In this document: one piece after another, positions 63,322 through 64,000 of the stretch
Position numbering within the stretch: position 1 is the stretch's first letter
How the letters are laid out: the number at the start of each line of letters is the position of its first letter
NCBI RefSeq assembly: GCF_021389935.1
Contig: NZ_CP089979.1
Span: 1-64,000 of the forward strand
DNA length: 64,000 nt
Direction of reading: 5' to 3'
From: Fulvivirga ligni
Lineage (GTDB): Bacteria; Bacteroidota; Bacteroidia; Cytophagales; Cyclobacteriaceae
Position numbers and translations under genes: made by a program
The notes under the pieces: model-generated
What the model saw: only the letters and a program-made list of their open reading frames with translations
Databases searched by the model: none
What the model was told of the DNA's origin: nothing

Positions 63322-64000
63322 ATGAAGTACAACACCATTTTCTTTGATCTGGACCACACGCTGTGGGACTATGAGAAAAATTCTTCTGAAGCTCTTACTG
63401 AGCTTTATGATAAATATAACCTCTATAAATTAGGAGGCTTTTCATGCACTGCCTTTATCAAACGATTCTCCATCATCAACTATGGTTTGTGGGATCAGTT
63501 TAACCATGGCATTATCGGCAAAGAAGAGATCAGAAGAAATAGGTTTACTAATATCTTTAAGCATTTTAAGGTAACAGAGCCGAGCTTGTCATTAGAAATA
63601 TCTGATGAGTACCTAAAGCTTTGTCCTACCAAAACCAATTTGTTTCCCCACGCTCATGATGTGCTTACTTACCTTCAAGGTAAATACAAGCTCTACATCC
63701 TGACTAACGGCTTTAATGAGGTGCAGCAAATAAAGGTTAGCAGCAGCAACATTGGCAACTACTTTCAGGGTATGATTACCTCAGACACCACTGGCCATAA
63801 AAAGCCAAACCGAGAAATTTTTGACCACGCTCTGCAGGTAGCTGGAATAAAATGTAGCGAAGGTGTTATGATTGGCGACAGTCTTAATGCTGACATCGTA
63901 GGTGCCCAAAATGCTGAGATAGACGGCATCTTTTTCAACCCCGCCAGGGTAAAGCATAAGGAAAAACCCAGCGCAGAGATCAATTGCCTTAGTGAGCTCA
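63322..64000 (+). CDS. HAD-family hydrolase, YjjG-like nucleotidase (runs off the window)
   Basis: 226 codons seen, no stop before the window end. Motif I FFDLDHTLWDYEKNSSEAL (about 7-25, D9 and D11), motif II YILTNGFNEVQQIK (T near 132), motif III K near 153 (GHKKPNREIF), motif IV MIGDSLNADIVGAQNAEID (about 183-201). YjjG-type enzymes remove phosphate from non-canonical pyrimidine nucleotides. Directly downstream of the ArsR gene. Confidence 0.85.
   Translation, partial: MKYNTIFFDLDHTLWDYEKNSSEALTELYDKYNLYKLGGFSCTAFIKRFSIINYGLWDQFNHGIIGKEEIRRNRFTNIFKHFKVTEPSLSLEISDEYLKLCPTKTNLFPHAHDVLTYLQGKYKLYILTNGFNEVQQIKVSSSNIGNYFQGMITSDTTGHKKPNREIFDHALQVAGIKCSEGVMIGDSLNADIVGAQNAEIDGIFFNPARVKHKEKPSAEINCLSEL

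Overview
The window looks like a chromosome segment of a Bacteroidota bacterium, probably of the Cytophagales type. The signs are low G+C, IntDOT-like tyrosine integrases, RHS/YD-repeat proteins with fibronectin domains, CarboxypepD_reg-type surface proteins, no obvious Shine-Dalgarno sites and a sigma-rich regulator set. I cannot name the species from sequence alone.

Layout. Positions 1-2956 are old flank: the start of an HlyD-type fusion protein and a decayed peptidase-ABC exporter. From 2989 to 62026 the DNA is best read as two genomic islands inserted in tandem at the 3' end of a tRNA-Pro gene (62027-62101, minus). Three copies of the tRNA 3' end (2989, 36810, 62026) each sit just right of a palindromic terminator, and an integrase gene lies immediately left of the second and of the third copy. 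Right of 62101 is ordinary chromosome: a CarboxypepD_reg protein, an ArsR regulator and a HAD hydrolase.

Island A (about 2990-36810) is a defence and competition island. It carries AbiE, a HEPN protein, HigBA, a ShosTA-like DprA/phosphoribosyltransferase pair, a DUF4209 protein, a three-part Mrr nuclease/STAND ATPase/helical-repeat locus (the last part frameshifted), a serine recombinase among gene relics, and a large RHS cluster with candidate immunity lipoproteins. Island B (about 36811-62026) carries an expanded type I restriction-modification operon. It has a PIN-HsdS fusion and DUF262, DUF3696 and unknown genes between hsdM and hsdR. It also carries a two-gene envelope operon with a multi-pass patatin phospholipase, further envelope and HEPN-like genes, and the most interesting locus of the window.

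That locus (55904-58257) is a two-gene operon for a 260-residue ECF-like sigma factor and a 365-residue Cas12f/TnpB-like protein. The Cas12f-like protein has degenerate RuvC motifs and ends before RuvC-III and the zinc ribbon. Right after its stop codon lies a compact element whose folding pattern resembles a Cas12f guide RNA scaffold, followed by a possible guide. A divergent XRE regulator gene shares an intergenic region holding two related inverted repeats. This matches the idea of RNA-guided transcription, in which a nuclease-dead Cas12f brings a sigma factor and RNA polymerase to a guide-specified site. I found no convincing target inside the window.

Both islands also carry a paralogous small HTH (excisionase-like) gene preceded by a conserved stretch of about 560-590 bases. 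This stretch folds into several long stems, two of which show compensatory base-pair changes between copies; it is a candidate structured RNA or DNA element.
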